Shown here one piece after another: positions 10,801 through 20,200 of a stretch of DNA of 64,000 nt; positions within the stretch are counted from its first letter, which is position 1, and each line of letters begins with the position of its first letter. The position numbers and the translations under genes are program-made. The notes beneath the pieces are model-generated. The model had not been told where the DNA came from. It ran no database searches and saw only the letters and a list, made by a program, of their open reading frames with translations. The stretch covers positions 20,028,865 through 20,092,864 of the forward strand of contig OX438750.1 in assembly GCA_949316235.1 (NCBI GenBank), written 5' to 3'. Source of the stretch: Oegoconia quadripuncta (Eukaryota; Arthropoda; Insecta; Lepidoptera; Autostichidae).

Positions 10801-12937
10801 TTTGAGATTAAGGTACAGTGAATTCTTTATAAAAAAATAATATGTTAATATTATAATCAGGCCTTTTATTGTAAGAAATTAAGCAAGTTTTTGTTTTAAT
10901 CAAGAGTTGGATGATTAAATTACAACATTTGAACAAAAAATGACATTTCTAGTTTCTAGTAGTATTGTTTACGTCAAGGACATATTGTTTGCGTAAAAAC
11001 TTTACCGAACATTCGTCCGAATATGCGTATTTTCGGCCCATCTCTAGGTTTAAACTCTACCCTTTTCTCCCGCTAAATGTTAAAATCAAAATAGTCCCTA
11101 TTTTGATACACATAAACCTTTAAATTCTGTAGCTTCATCCGGTATCATTGGCCAATGAGTAACCATGAAATTGCCAAGCAAGCGATGAGCCAACCAATCG
11201 ATGACGATATCAATGAAATAATTTTTTTTATGCATAACGGGATAGGACTTTAACCCAATCACACCGATGATGATGTTAAATGATGATGTGGCCAAAGGTG
11301 GAAGCGAGTTCACCCAGAATCCCCAACTAATTTTTTCCCCAACTAAATGCTTTTCGGTCCTATTAAGGGCTGAACGTCTGACATCAACAAAAAACTATAT
11401 ACCAAGGCCAGGATATGCCATCTACAAGGCTACATCCGAACACACATCACTCTATATAACCATTGCAGGTCACAAGCAAATCGCCGATATCTACAAACAG
11501 ATAAACGACGTCAAAGTATCAGATCGATCGATGATCTGGAATAGCGACCTGGTGGAAACCCTCGAGCTTCAGAATCTGCTCATCAACTCGGTGCAGATCG
11601 TGGAAGGCGCTCTGGCTAGGGAGGAGTCACGTGGGGCCCACGCGAGAGAGGACTTTAAGACAAGGCGCGATGAATTAGACTATTCGAAACCTTTGGACGG
11701 ACAGGTCGGTACAATAAGGGTTTACAGCGGAGTGGGTTAATATTAACAGCCTTAAAAGTCAATTTCTGGACATAAGCCTTTCCATAAGAGGATTTATCGT
11801 AATCCCCACGCTGGGCAGGCGTACTGGCGATCGTAGATTTTTTGTAAGCTCGATACCAATGACTCTCTTGATCATCACTGCCTCTTACAACCACGGGAAG
11901 GGACCTTTTGGTGCTATCAGCTGGAACCCCCACGGCCAACTGCTTGTGACTCTAATACTAAAATAAATCGATGGAGTTCTATGAAAACTCCAAGGTTTAT
12001 TAATCAAATGTTCAAAATATTAAAGAATAAGCGTATACCAAAAAAAAATATTCAAATAGATTCACAAGTGTCTGTGATATCGCGAAACGCGTAAAAACAT
12101 GCAGTCCAATTGAAAAAACATAAAAATGCTACACATAACGGGGAAGTGTGCATGGCAAACAGAAAGGACGCAAAGACTTCCTTGCGTTCTACCTTAACCT
12201 TTTCCGATAAGATTTAAAGTATGTGTCTCAGGTTATTTTAGTAAATGTCGGCGTAGTCGGTGATGTCACTAAATCACGCCATACGTCAATATCGGGTTAA
12301 TTTCATAAAATAAGATTGGTTTTCAAATCTAACTAATATGAAGTTTGCATATTTTTTTGTTTGTTTGTTGCTCAATCACGGCGAAACCGTTGAACGGATT
12401 TGAATGAAATTTGTTATATAAGTAGAATATACCCTCGATTAAGAAATAGGAAGGTTTTAATCCCGAAAAGGTGAGTAGTTCCTGCGGGATAAACAAATTT
12501 CCGTGATAAAGTTATTTCACGCAAGCGAAGCCGCGTGCGGAAAGCTAGTACAATATAAATCCACAATGTATTCATTACTTGAAAAGCTTAAAACCTAGTT
12601 ATAAGTAAAATCTAAATATTTCTGCTATTTTCGGGAATTTAAAATTTTATAATAATAACAGTGGCCGCTTTTATCAAAGGCTCTGGACCCGATACACCCT
12701 TGTATGTATATGTGATTTACACGCCAAATGCCCCATGTCTTTTGACCTTCCCGGTCTGAAAGGTGACTAATTCTCGGACAGACAAAGCTGCCGTTTGAGA
12801 AACACTGGCGGAAGCATACCCTAGCGGAGACCAATGTGGCGACTGGCGAGACGAAGCTGTCGTACCGGCCTGTCATAGACAAGACCCTCGACCAGAACGA
12901 ATGCAAGACTGTGCCGCCTGTCATCAGAACGTATTAG
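1625..12937 (+). CDS. SDHA: Succinate dehydrogenase flavoprotein subunit, mitochondrial (3' nine exons)
   Basis: SDHA is the FAD-bearing subunit of complex II in the mitochondrial inner membrane; it oxidises succinate to fumarate. Nine exons (1625-1800, 2395-2547, 2969-3126, 5096-5260, 6720-6919, 9304-9501, 10171-10315, 11469-11704, 12782-12937) join in frame at GT/AG sites to give 528 residues plus TAG. Human SDHA is 664 residues, so about 130 N-terminal residues (transit peptide, covalent-FAD histidine) lie before the window. Visible active-site blocks include [23 protein letters not shown] (catalytic arginine), TVHYNMGG (substrate histidine), [15 protein letters not shown] (FAD and substrate arginine), and the C-terminal [14 protein letters not shown] and RPVIDKTL blocks. 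Exons are GC-rich against AT-rich introns. Some usually conserved positions differ (ATGGTGR where ATGGYGR is common; GLLAGGEAS), so a diverged paralogue is possible. No catalytic residue in view is lost. Confidence 0.97.
2135..2322 (-). mobile_element. tRNA-headed SINE copy in an SDHA intron
   Basis: On the minus strand it reads ...AAAGATTGCGGGTTCGAATC followed by CCGC, a good tRNA B box (GGTTCGAATCC), and then a body shared with 6962-7060 (ACACACAGCGC.ATCTAGT, AGACTTGTATT) and partly with 13055-13260 (TGTTTGTGTGATGAATACG). The tail runs into AT-rich ATAATAATAAA. Confidence 0.65.
2395..2547 (+). CDS. SDHA: SDHA exon: [16 protein letters not shown] block
   Basis: Acceptor TTATGTAACAG, donor CACAG|GTGAGG. 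Encodes [20 protein letters not shown] through [12 protein letters not shown], colinear with the SDHA family. 153 nt, phase 2 in and out. Confidence 0.95.
2969..3126 (+). CDS. SDHA: SDHA exon: FAD-binding ATGG and QFHPTG block
   Basis: Encodes [19 protein letters not shown], the [19 protein letters not shown] stretch and [10 protein letters not shown]. The histidine of QFHPTG is one of the fumarate-site residues of the family. Donor is ACCG|GTGAGT. Position ATGG-T-GR differs from the usual tyrosine. Confidence 0.95.
3127..4764 (+). other. SDHA intron sequence without recognised genes
   Basis: AT-rich intron. Around 4205-4440 is a diverged copy of a dispersed repeat (CTTTATTGCTCGACACGAG; a block near 4384 reading ATTAAGACGTGCAAATCTAT resembles 9130-9150). 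No supported coding sequence on either strand. Confidence 0.6.
4765..4978 (+). mobile_element. Helitron-like non-autonomous element end
   Basis: Starts CCCAACTAATATTATAAATG and ends GAAGTCGCGGGCGGAAAGCT, with AGT next. ACGGATTTGGATGAAATTTGG in the middle is the shared core. The CTAGT terminus after a GC-rich stem is typical of lepidopteran Helitrons. Related remnants lie at 12340-12551, 56160-56355 and 62485-62655. Confidence 0.6.
5096..5260 (+). CDS. SDHA: SDHA exon: TEGCRGEGG and catalytic arginine
   Basis: Encodes [20 protein letters not shown], then [20 protein letters not shown] and [12 protein letters not shown]. The arginine of ASRDVV corresponds to the proton-shuttle arginine of bacterial SdhA (R286 in E. 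coli). Donor GGAAG|GTAAGA. Confidence 0.96.
5261..6719 (+). other. SDHA intron sequence, nothing recognised
   Basis: AT-rich intron between the TEGCRGEGG and HYNMGG exons. It has loosely repeated phrases such as AATTCCGAAGT (6240, 6460) and GGTGAGGATG-like strings (6265, 6495), suggesting an old internal duplication. No gene is supported. Confidence 0.5.
6720..6919 (+). CDS. SDHA: SDHA exon: HYNMGG substrate histidine
   Basis: Encodes [40 protein letters not shown] and [20 protein letters not shown]. The histidine of VHYNMGG binds the dicarboxylate. Ends with a whole codon before GTAAGA. Confidence 0.97.
6962..7060 (-). mobile_element. SINE fragment sharing the body of the 2135-2322 copy
   Basis: AAATATCCTTGCACATACAC, ACAGCGCTATCTAGT and CTAGACTTATATTATG align with 2145-2200. 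The tRNA-like head is absent here. Confidence 0.55.
7715..7930 (-). mobile_element. Lepidopteran SINE copy, minus strand (Metulj-like)
   Basis: Plus-strand text shows CATCCCACTGCAGGAATATA, GGCCTTCCCTCGTGTAATG, GTCCACCACGCTGGCCCAAT and CACATGCCTTTGAATTTTTA, the reverse complement of the 965 and 17722 copies. It extends further (TTTCCTCACTATGTTTTCCT), so it is longer than the other two. Confidence 0.7.
8031..8276. mobile_element. MITE with about 26-bp TIRs and an internal hairpin
   Basis: AGCTGGTGTTTCATAACAAA at the left is mirrored by TTTGTTATGAAACACCAGCT at the right, about 245 bp apart. Just inside the left TIR sits a second palindrome: ATTGAGAAGATACAATAATG, a short loop, then its reverse complement (8056-8110). 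A non-autonomous DNA transposon is the best reading; the superfamily is not clear. Confidence 0.7.
8544..8636. repeat. Long near-perfect hairpin in an SDHA intron
   Basis: Two 37-nt arms (8544-8580 and 8600-8636) pair with only two mismatches around a 19-nt loop; 21 nt (8560-8580 with 8600-8620) are perfect, starting CAGCTTGATATTTGTACAGG. Length and stem match a pre-miRNA-like or small foldback-MITE structure. Nothing here shows transcription. Confidence 0.7.
9010..9250 (+). repeat. Dispersed repeat shared with 46140-46445
   Basis: Shared blocks in order: GGGGTGGT, GTGAAAGGGGGTGAGT (GTGACAAGGGGGTGAGT in the other copy), AACGTGCAAGTCTA, CGCCTTTTACG and a TATTTTTACGTGCCG-like end. Diverged but colinear over about 240-300 bp. 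The family is not named with confidence. Confidence 0.55.
9304..9501 (+). CDS. SDHA: SDHA exon 6 of those visible: [10 protein letters not shown] block
   Basis: Encodes [39 protein letters not shown] and [20 protein letters not shown]. The arginine of ANRLGAN is the substrate and FAD contact. Phase 0 at both ends; donor AAAGAT|GTAAGA. Two decayed duplicates of this exon follow within the next intron. Confidence 0.96.
9525..9645 (+). pseudogene. Decayed duplicate A of SDHA exon 6 in the downstream intron
   Basis: Begins CAAGACAGCGTGATCCC (exon: CAAGACCGCGTGATCCC), lacks roughly 70 bases including the [10 protein letters not shown] coding part, then rejoins at CTGCTAGATAT and carries CGCGCATGCGCAAACACCAT, identical to the exon. 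It still ends ...AAAAAC|GTAAGA, so the donor is intact. Its 3' part stays open in the exon frame. Too internally deleted to replace the FAD-contacting segment. Confidence 0.85.
9688..9768 (+). pseudogene. Decayed duplicate B of SDHA exon 6
   Basis: CTGCTAGATGTAGTCGTAT matches the exon from its LLD codons. A 16-base deletion breaks the frame and creates TAA. The tail AGCCGCCCAGGCGACGCG and CTTAAAGACG match the exon end, but the donor has become GTTAAG. A second, more eroded duplicate in the same intron. Confidence 0.8.
10171..10315 (+). CDS. SDHA: SDHA exon: [12 protein letters not shown] block
   Basis: Encodes [20 protein letters not shown] and [20 protein letters not shown], the start of the C-terminal helical domain. 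Acceptor TGTTTGCAG, donor GGAAG|GTGAGA. Confidence 0.96.
10571..11045. mobile_element. hAT-like non-autonomous element with GGCCGAATATTCG ends
   Basis: The left end AGGGTGGGGCCGAATATTCG is imperfectly mirrored by the right end CGTATTTTCGGCCCATCTCTA. Several CCGAATATTCGG/CCGAATGTTCGG palindromes lie just inside the left end. The flanks TGTTTAAT and GGTTTAAA agree at 6 of 8 positions, compatible with an old 8-bp target duplication. AGAGATGGGCCG ends are familiar from insect hAT relatives; this is family inference. Confidence 0.55.
11469..11704 (+). CDS. SDHA: SDHA exon: [15 protein letters not shown] block
   Basis: Encodes [40 protein letters not shown] and [20 protein letters not shown]. These are hallmark C-terminal SDHA motifs. 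Donor GGACAG|GTCGGT is weaker than consensus. Confidence 0.96.
12340..12551 (+). mobile_element. Helitron-like element remnant
   Basis: Core AACGGATTTGAATGAAATTT and 3' end CCGCGTGCGGAAAGCTAGTA match the 4765-4978 element. Sits in the last SDHA intron. Confidence 0.6.
12782..12937 (+). CDS. SDHA: SDHA terminal exon with stop
   Basis: Encodes [40 protein letters not shown] and [11 protein letters not shown], then TAG. The ending matches the family's PP-A/V-IRSY terminus. Acceptor TTCTCGGACAG. Confidence 0.96.
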   Translation, partial: TKLPFEKHWRKHTLAETNVATGETKLSYRPVIDKTLDQNECKTVPPVIRTY

Positions 12938-13054
12938 ACTGGACTTAGGTATGTTGGTATTTTAACGCCCGAATACTCCAACGCATAACGATCCATTAAA
13001 CATTATTATGTCGCTTTGATTGTCAACGATATAAAAGTTACAGCATGATATTAT
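12938..13054 (+). other. SDHA proximal 3' UTR
   Basis: Sequence right after the stop. No canonical AATAAA is seen before the SINE at 13055; the first candidates are GTTTAATAAATATG near 13157 (inside the SINE) and ACAATAAAGTTAAG near 14388, so the transcript may end in repeat sequence. Inference only. Confidence 0.4.
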
Positions 13055-13260
13055 GACGACCGATTGGTGCTGTTCGCGAAACGATTGCGGGTTCGAATAC
13101 CGCGAGGGGTAAATGTTTGTGTGATGAATACGAACATTTATTCCTGAGTCATAGATGTTTAATAAATATGTTTTTATGTATGTTTATCCGTTATCTAGTA
13201 TTTGCTTAGTTTGGGACAAGATGATTGGTGTAAGTTACCGAAGTATTTATTTATTTAGCT
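13055..13260 (+). mobile_element. tRNA-headed SINE copy downstream of SDHA
   Basis: Head GATTGCGGGTTCGAATACCG (B box GGTTCGAATACC) followed by GTTTGTGTGATGAATACGAA, the same as the minus-strand copy at 2135-2322. Its tail (TATGTTTATCCGTTATCTAG, TTTGGGACAAGATGATTGG) differs from that copy and is shared with fragments at 15490-15580 and 16080-16190. Confidence 0.65.
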
Positions 13261-16200
13261 TTTGAGCACTCGGGCGTGAGGTCATTACTCCGCTTCCGCT
13301 CCGTACTTTATAGTTAAAAATCTTCGGAATTTATAAACCGATTCTAATGATATTTTATACGCATAAACTGGATACATAGTTATGTCTTTAAAAAAACGAT
13401 AATAGAGCTATTTTAAGTTTTAGTAGCGTAAAAGATATATAAAGATAATTGCTCTGTTGATAATTCCCTATTACTATAGAGAAATTAGATACTTCAAGAA
13501 AGGCTCTGCTAACTCTTTATACTTAAATAGGTTATGCGTATAAGATTTCTTTGCAATTGGTTTGTTGCCGTGATGCGTCAATGCTCTTAAACTAACCAAA
13601 GAGATTCTTACAGGAGGGGTATGGCGTGGTACTCGGGCTAACGCCAGCGGACTGTGGGGCTTCAGCGCCTGTTTACACTGCGTTAGACAGGCAAAACTGA
13701 AGTATACCGAATTAGATATTATAAGTCAAAAGCCCTGCGTGAACGTGATTTACTTCTTTGGAAGGATTCCGTAGGAAAATGTCAAAAACAGAATCCTTTT
13801 TCGTCAGGTTTGACGTCAAGCGCTAATCCGTTGTCGTCTCTTGCCATCTTTGCATTAATTTTAATTACGTACGCAGCAAATTAATAAATAAATATACGAG
13901 TACACGTAACTGGAAATTTAAAAAATAAGGATGGATGGTTTGCTGATTAAAGAATTTATCTTTCAGGTAATCTCTCATCATGTGGGTGCTAGCTGAGTTC
14001 TCGGCGCGTGGCGCGGCCCCAACCAATCGATATTCATTTAAAACACCATTATTAATATCATTGAGTAGTTATTTATTTATAGGTAGTCTGTTAAGCGTAA
14101 CAAATTAATTTACACAAGCAAGAATACTCCCTAGAGTAACTTACTAATACAGAAAACGTGACACCGAATCGAGTATTGTACAAATGATAGTGTGCCAGAT
14201 ATTATTACTATTTAATTGTTATCGCATTTTATTGATATTTTAAAAATCAAAAACTAAATTATTATTTTATCCTGTTGTATACAAGTGAAACAGCATTTAC
14301 ATTTTTAGCTATATACAATTTTACATTGTTATATAGAGGCCGCAGCAGCACCAAGGTACTTAAGTGATATACATACTGTAAACAATAAAGTTAAGTCGAT
14401 GTAAGCATGTACAGTTACGAAAGCAAATTTTTTTGCAAACATGAACGGTAGTAACGTTTTGGGTCTACCTCATACTACGATTGTTTTTATCTTTTTTTTT
14501 AAATAACGACTATCCTTCTCAGTAAATTATGTATTGTAGGAAAATAGATGATCTTTTTTATGTAAATTTATGTTTGTAAATTTTGAATGTTCAGTATTAT
14601 AATGAAATTATTTTGATGTCAGTACAGAAATACGATCCTGTAGAATTTAAAACAGGTGAAAATGTACAAATACACAGAATTTATAAGTAAATAACTTTAG
14701 TATTCTTCTAGCTGGTATGGTTTCGCTTGTTTAAACTTGGAATATTGACGATATAATTTTTCTACAGAAATAGCCTAAGTTCAATACTGCAAAGACATTG
14801 AAGTAGGACAAATATGACGCACGTAATATACTTGTACTTATTTGTTGTCCTAAGAAGTATTGTTTTGACGTCACCCAAACATGGTCGCCTGTGCTCATAC
14901 ACTGAAATATTACATTTCCATGAAGAATTTACGTAGGTAGGTTTTACAGACAAACTTACTTGAATCTAATTTTATTAATTAACATTTAGAATACGCCTTA
15001 CAAATATACACAAACCAAAAAAGCAGCTAAATATCTTCGAAACAGCTTTCCATCAAACATGGCTAACAAACCTCTCGGTAACATCAGCTTTCAAAAATAA
15101 AAAAAGTCGTTTTGCAATGCCACAGACAGATATACAGGCAGGCAAAGGTTTCAAATACCACATTTTTGCGTCGGGGGTTAAAAAGGAGGTTCTCTGATTA
15201 TAAAATGCATCCTTGCCTCATGTAGAGGCGAATCGCGATACTCACATGTGTAATACGGTGCTCAGCTTAGTCGTGATTTGTCTGATTTTTCATGCGTTTA
15301 TGTGTCCTGTCCATTTTGTAAACATTAGGCGCCTGCAGCATTATAGACAGTATCTGCGATGTATTTATAACTCTTGATATTTGGTAAAATTGGTGATTTC
15401 CGCAAAACAACACAATGGACTTCGCAAGAAACTTGCGGATTATTTTCCCGCAATCACAATATTTGTGTGAAGAATATAAACATATATATTTCTGTGTCAC
15501 GAATGTTTATATAAATATTTATGTATGTTTAACCGTTATCTAATAATCAAGTACGTTGTCTAGTTTTGAACTAAACAATTGAAGTAGGTGTCCAAAATAT
15601 ATCCAAAAGAGGAAATCTATTTAAATAATGTTTGGAAAGGGAAAACAATGTGCTATAAGTCTTTGATACGAAGCAATAACTTTCGTTCGTTATCTCATGT
15701 ACGAGCCAAGTTAACGAGTATTTATACCACGGTGTTAGATTGGGAACTTATGAGGTCAAGTAGTGTGACCCGCGTCGTATCACGAGATAACTAATTTATG
15801 TAGGTACGAATGACAAGGACCGCAACCCCAAAAAAGTTTATCTAACGATATGAACCTATAAATAGGTGCTATACAGTTTTCGTAAAGGTATTATCAGATA
15901 GCATGGAACACAGCCCGGCTCAAAGTCCTAAACTATAATATCAGTAAACAATAAGTCAAGATAATAGATCCAGAAAAATTAAATGATGACTCCGTTTACT
16001 TGTTTTCCCGTATGAATTAAATAATTAGCCATTCCTACAATGCATTCGCCGAAAATAATAATAATAAATATTAACACACCACTTACAACCAATCATTTCG
16101 TCCCAAACTAAGCCAAATACTAGATAACGGATAGACATACATAAAGATTTATATACATCCATGACTCGGAAAAATACCAAAATATAAAGAAAAAAGTAAC

Positions 16201-16930
16201 TATAAATTGAAAATTAAGAAACCCCCGACAACATTTAGTTAACAAATGGTTTTATCGTCCAGGTAGTAGACCTTAAATTGAGGGCGGAAAGCAGAGGCGT
16301 TGTCATTACTCCACCGACAAGAGCATAACTCTTAAACTGAAGAAGTAGACCTGGGCCAAAATAATTATATAAACCGAAGAGTACCGAAACGTAGTAAGAT
16401 GGAAATGTAAAAGATTCGTAATTTTGTTATAGGTAAGTAAAAGGCGACTATGGGTCCATCCACCAGAAAACATCTATAGATCTGCATTTTTTACGATGAT
16501 GGGTTCACCCCATCTCACGTGTGCATTTTTAAGTTTGGTACACTCAAACGCTAATGTTTGGTGTATCTCTGACCATTAGAGAATAAGGTAGTAACGTATA
16601 AAAATATTCTATCGAGATTGGAAACCAACGAATATAATTCAATTAAATAGATACCTATTAGAGTCCACAGTTCGAATTCATCAAAAAGATTTTACGAAAC
16701 CCAGAAAATAAGACTGAATGGGCATCAATCATCCCACTGCTGGACAACGACAACGCTCCTATTTGTCAAATATCATCAGACGAAATCAATCTAACCGCAA
16801 AACATCGAGGTGGATGTTAACAACCGAAACTACTTAACTTAAATAAAAAGTGTTCCATAAAATATTATTTTATATTCCGAACTAACGCGTATTCGTTGGA
16901 GCAATTGTTATCTGCACAGACATAAGTATA
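13261..16930. other. Intergenic region between SDHA and the next gene
   Basis: Mostly unique AT-rich DNA with no supported gene. SINE-tail fragments lie at about 15490-15580 (plus; TTAACCGTTATCTAATAATC) and 16080-16190 (minus; GTCCCAAACTAAGCCAAATA, TAGATAACGGATAGACATAC). Possible distal SDHA polyadenylation signal at about 14388 (AATAAA). Confidence 0.55.
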
Positions 16931-17093
16931 AAGACATTATGTCGCTGGCACTGATAACACCACGGCAAGGGTCAGCGAGTTCTGCAGCCATTTTGATCAG
17001 TGGCATCTCCGACGCGACGTGTCACGCTTGTGTTATTTGTGCTCCCCGAGCGACCCACTTGTATTCCTCCTGTTGTCCACGCTAAAAGATTTC

Positions 17094-17226
17094 ATGGTGC
17101 TGTTGGGCACATTTAACTTGACTAGCGCGCACGCCTGTAAAGGCGCAGCCAAAAGGGGCCTGAAGATTGAAGCGCTAATTCCTGACAATCTAACACTGCG
17201 AGATATATTCTTCAACCTGTGCAAAG
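17094..17226 (+). CDS. Unknown gene, candidate first coding exon
   Basis: GC-richer than its surroundings; ends TGCAAAG|GTAATT. Either a first exon starting at TTTCATGG (17094) or an internal exon with an acceptor at TTCTGCAG (16987) or CTAAAAG (17088). The weakest of the four exons. Confidence 0.5.
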
Positions 17227-20200
17227 GTAATTTGGTACTTCCAAGTGTTCATCGCTTACAATTACAAACAACATTTACATATACGCTAACTGCATGCATT
17301 GGTATCACTTATGTTAGGTATTTCGTCAACAAATGGCGAATAGGGTCTGATTCAGTGATTTTATGAAGATATTAATAGTACTCTTCCTTGGCCCAAGTCA
17401 TTGCGATCTAACGCTTGAATGTAACTAACGAATGAGTGGGATAGAAATAAGATGTGTAGGTTTTACTATAGGTAAGTATACGCGCTCTTTCTACCTCTAC
17501 CAAAAGAAAAATTATAAGAGCGCTGAACTAGTATATTATTATTATGCTAAAGCATTATACTTTCTTAGGCACTTGCCTACCATTCAATTCATTTATTCAA
17601 CAACTTACACCAACAGTTCATAACCTCACATATTGTTAGCCTTATTAACATCTCAATAAATTAATCACAACTATCCAATAACAAAAACATCGTAAGGTAA
17701 CTGCATGCCTGAGAAATAAAAATTCTAAGGCATGTGAAGTCCTCAACGCATTCGAACAGCTTGGTGGACTACGGCCCATACTCCCTCATATACGAGGGAA
17801 GGCCTATATCCTTGCAGTGGGATGTTTACGGGCTGATGATGATCCAGCTAGTGTTTGGATCGTCGTCGACAGATAGATATAGGTGCTTACTTCTCGAGCA
17901 CCCAATCTCAGACGAAAATGCGATATGAACTTATCTTTTAAGATTCAAAGTCGCATTTAATTTATCTGGACTATTGTAAACAAAATTATAGATCAATGAT
18001 CGTGCCTGATGAGAAAGATTAGCAATCACGTCCGAATGCGCGAAAAAATCTGACAACAGGAATTTCAAAATGGTCGATTAGACCTATCCTATATTCCTTC
18101 TAGTATAGTTATTTTACTCTTGGACCTATGCCAGAGCGAATGCCATAACGCGTCATATATGATTCGAGTCCTACGTACATAATATAAATGCCGAGTATCA
18201 TTTGTGTATGAAGTTTATGCCGGTCAAAGTACACAGAAAAAGGAATGAAAGTCAACGTGAATAAAACGAAATGAGAGGTGAATGTATGTCGGATTGCAGT
18301 ATTTTGATAGACGGAGAAAAAGTGGAACAAGTGCGTGAGTTTGTGTATTGTTCATTGTGCAAGGGATGGAAAGTGTGAAAAAGACATCTAAGTAAAACAT
18401 TATCCTTCCTTGCTCGGGCAGTCGGTTAATGCAGTGGAAATAAAATCATTGAGAAGTATGGACGGGGTGACTTTGAAAGATAGAATAAGGAATAGTGAAA
18501 GAAAAAGTGACAAAGATTGAAAAGGGTATGCTAAGATGGTTTGGACACGTGGAGAGGATGAATGAAAGAAGACTAACGAAAGAAACCTATAAGCGATACG
18601 ATGCGAATGCGATGGATGAAAGTGTTGGAAAGGGAATACCGCGGCGAACGTACCACGATAAAATCCGAGAAGTTTTAATAAAAAGACCAAGTCAAGAGTA
18701 CCCTAAACCGACGAGCAACAGCTTTATAAGAGTAAATAAAGCAAAAGAGGTGTTTCAGGATCGTCGCAAGTAGAAGTCTGTGGTCCTAAAACCCCTACCC
18801 CTACGGAAAATAGGCTGAACTCTATGTATGTTTTATGTACAATAGATAATCACTTTTACTTTTAGCTTGCCAAGTAAATATCATGGCTTCGATTCCTCCA
18901 TCGGCATTCTCTGCCGGGCGAATCCGCGAGACCCAACGCGACCGTGAAATGAAGCTCTCCAACACCAACATGAGCCGCAATGCCGAGCCATCTAAGTTCT
19001 TCAACACTGCATGTAAGGATACAATAGTCTTCAACAAAAGTGTACAACAATGAAATTCTATGAATGTAAAAAAAAATATCATCATTTATGTGACCTGAAA
19101 CCCAAAATTATGATGAGGTTACTTGCAAGTGGTAAAATATGTTAACTTTTTAAACAAATGCCTACTTTACTTACTTTACATACTAACATAAGGACACATA
19201 AACATACCCTAATGCAGTGATACGACAAACAGATGAATTTATCTACCTAATCTCATTATAGGTAATTTAATTCAGTCTTACCCAGAACACCAGGGGTTTT
19301 CCTTACCCGTCTACGGATCGAAAATATCTAAAATTTACTTTTCACAAACCGCCAAACAGAATGCGTTGGGCTAAATCTATGGAGGTGTATACTGCGAAGC
19401 GTCTCGGCCCACACTGATGGATAAGCATTTTGCCGCCCTGTCGCTCTTAGTATGTGAAGGCTAGGATCTTCCAAATTTATTTTGCGTGCGAGACACATTT
19501 CCAGGGTCCTAAAATAGAAATGTCTCGGAATAACCTTTCATGCTAGGATCTCTGACCTTTTGTTTGATGATATGAGAATGAGATGGATGTATATACATTT
19601 ACTTTTTTCAGTCATGGAGCTGTCGCCACTGAAGTACAATAGCAAGCTGATGAACAGTATCTGGGGATTTTACAACCGCTACTCACCGCATAATGTGAAA
19701 AAAATCAACGATGCCTTGTCTTTCAATGTGGAATTGCAGCAGTAAGTTAAGGTTATATTACGTTATAATAGTATGATCTCGGGTAAACACCGTGATTGCA
19801 TTGATACCCTCTCTTTAGCTATGGCTAACAGTTAGCCGCTAACCTATGGGTTATCTACTGAGAATCGGGTATCAGAATATACTTTAGGGGGTCGCTTTTA
19901 CAAGTCGGCAGCATACCTATGTCTACTGCTGTTGTAATTAACTCTATGGTGACTGGAAGTATTCCCGCTGGGTGAAAGCAATTAGCTCCCAGGTCTCGTC
20001 TGCACGACCCACGCATTTGTTATTGCTCTTGTCCAGGGTTCTCGATAGAGTTCGAGACATAGGTACAAGCGATAGGTCGTCGTACCTACATTCTTGCATC
20101 ATAACAATACCAAACACCACGAATAATAGTAATACATTCATAATACACCCAGCGGTGGTCTCACGCGGGCACGCATACTGTTTGTTGATGGATTTGTATC

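Larger units (their letters stand above)
17227..18865 (+). other. Intron 1 of the unknown gene
   Basis: Contains a SINE (17722-17842) and an RTE 3'-end fragment (18281-18780); the remainder is AT-rich with no supported gene. Confidence 0.6.

Noticed and set aside
11267..11740. 157-codon frame taken as a whole gene
   Set aside because: Only 11469-11704 is coding (SDHA exon); the ends are intron read-through.
14460..14480. CTACCTCA let-7 seed match downstream of SDHA
   Set aside because: An 8-mer occurs often by chance in 64 kb and the SDHA 3' UTR extent is unknown.
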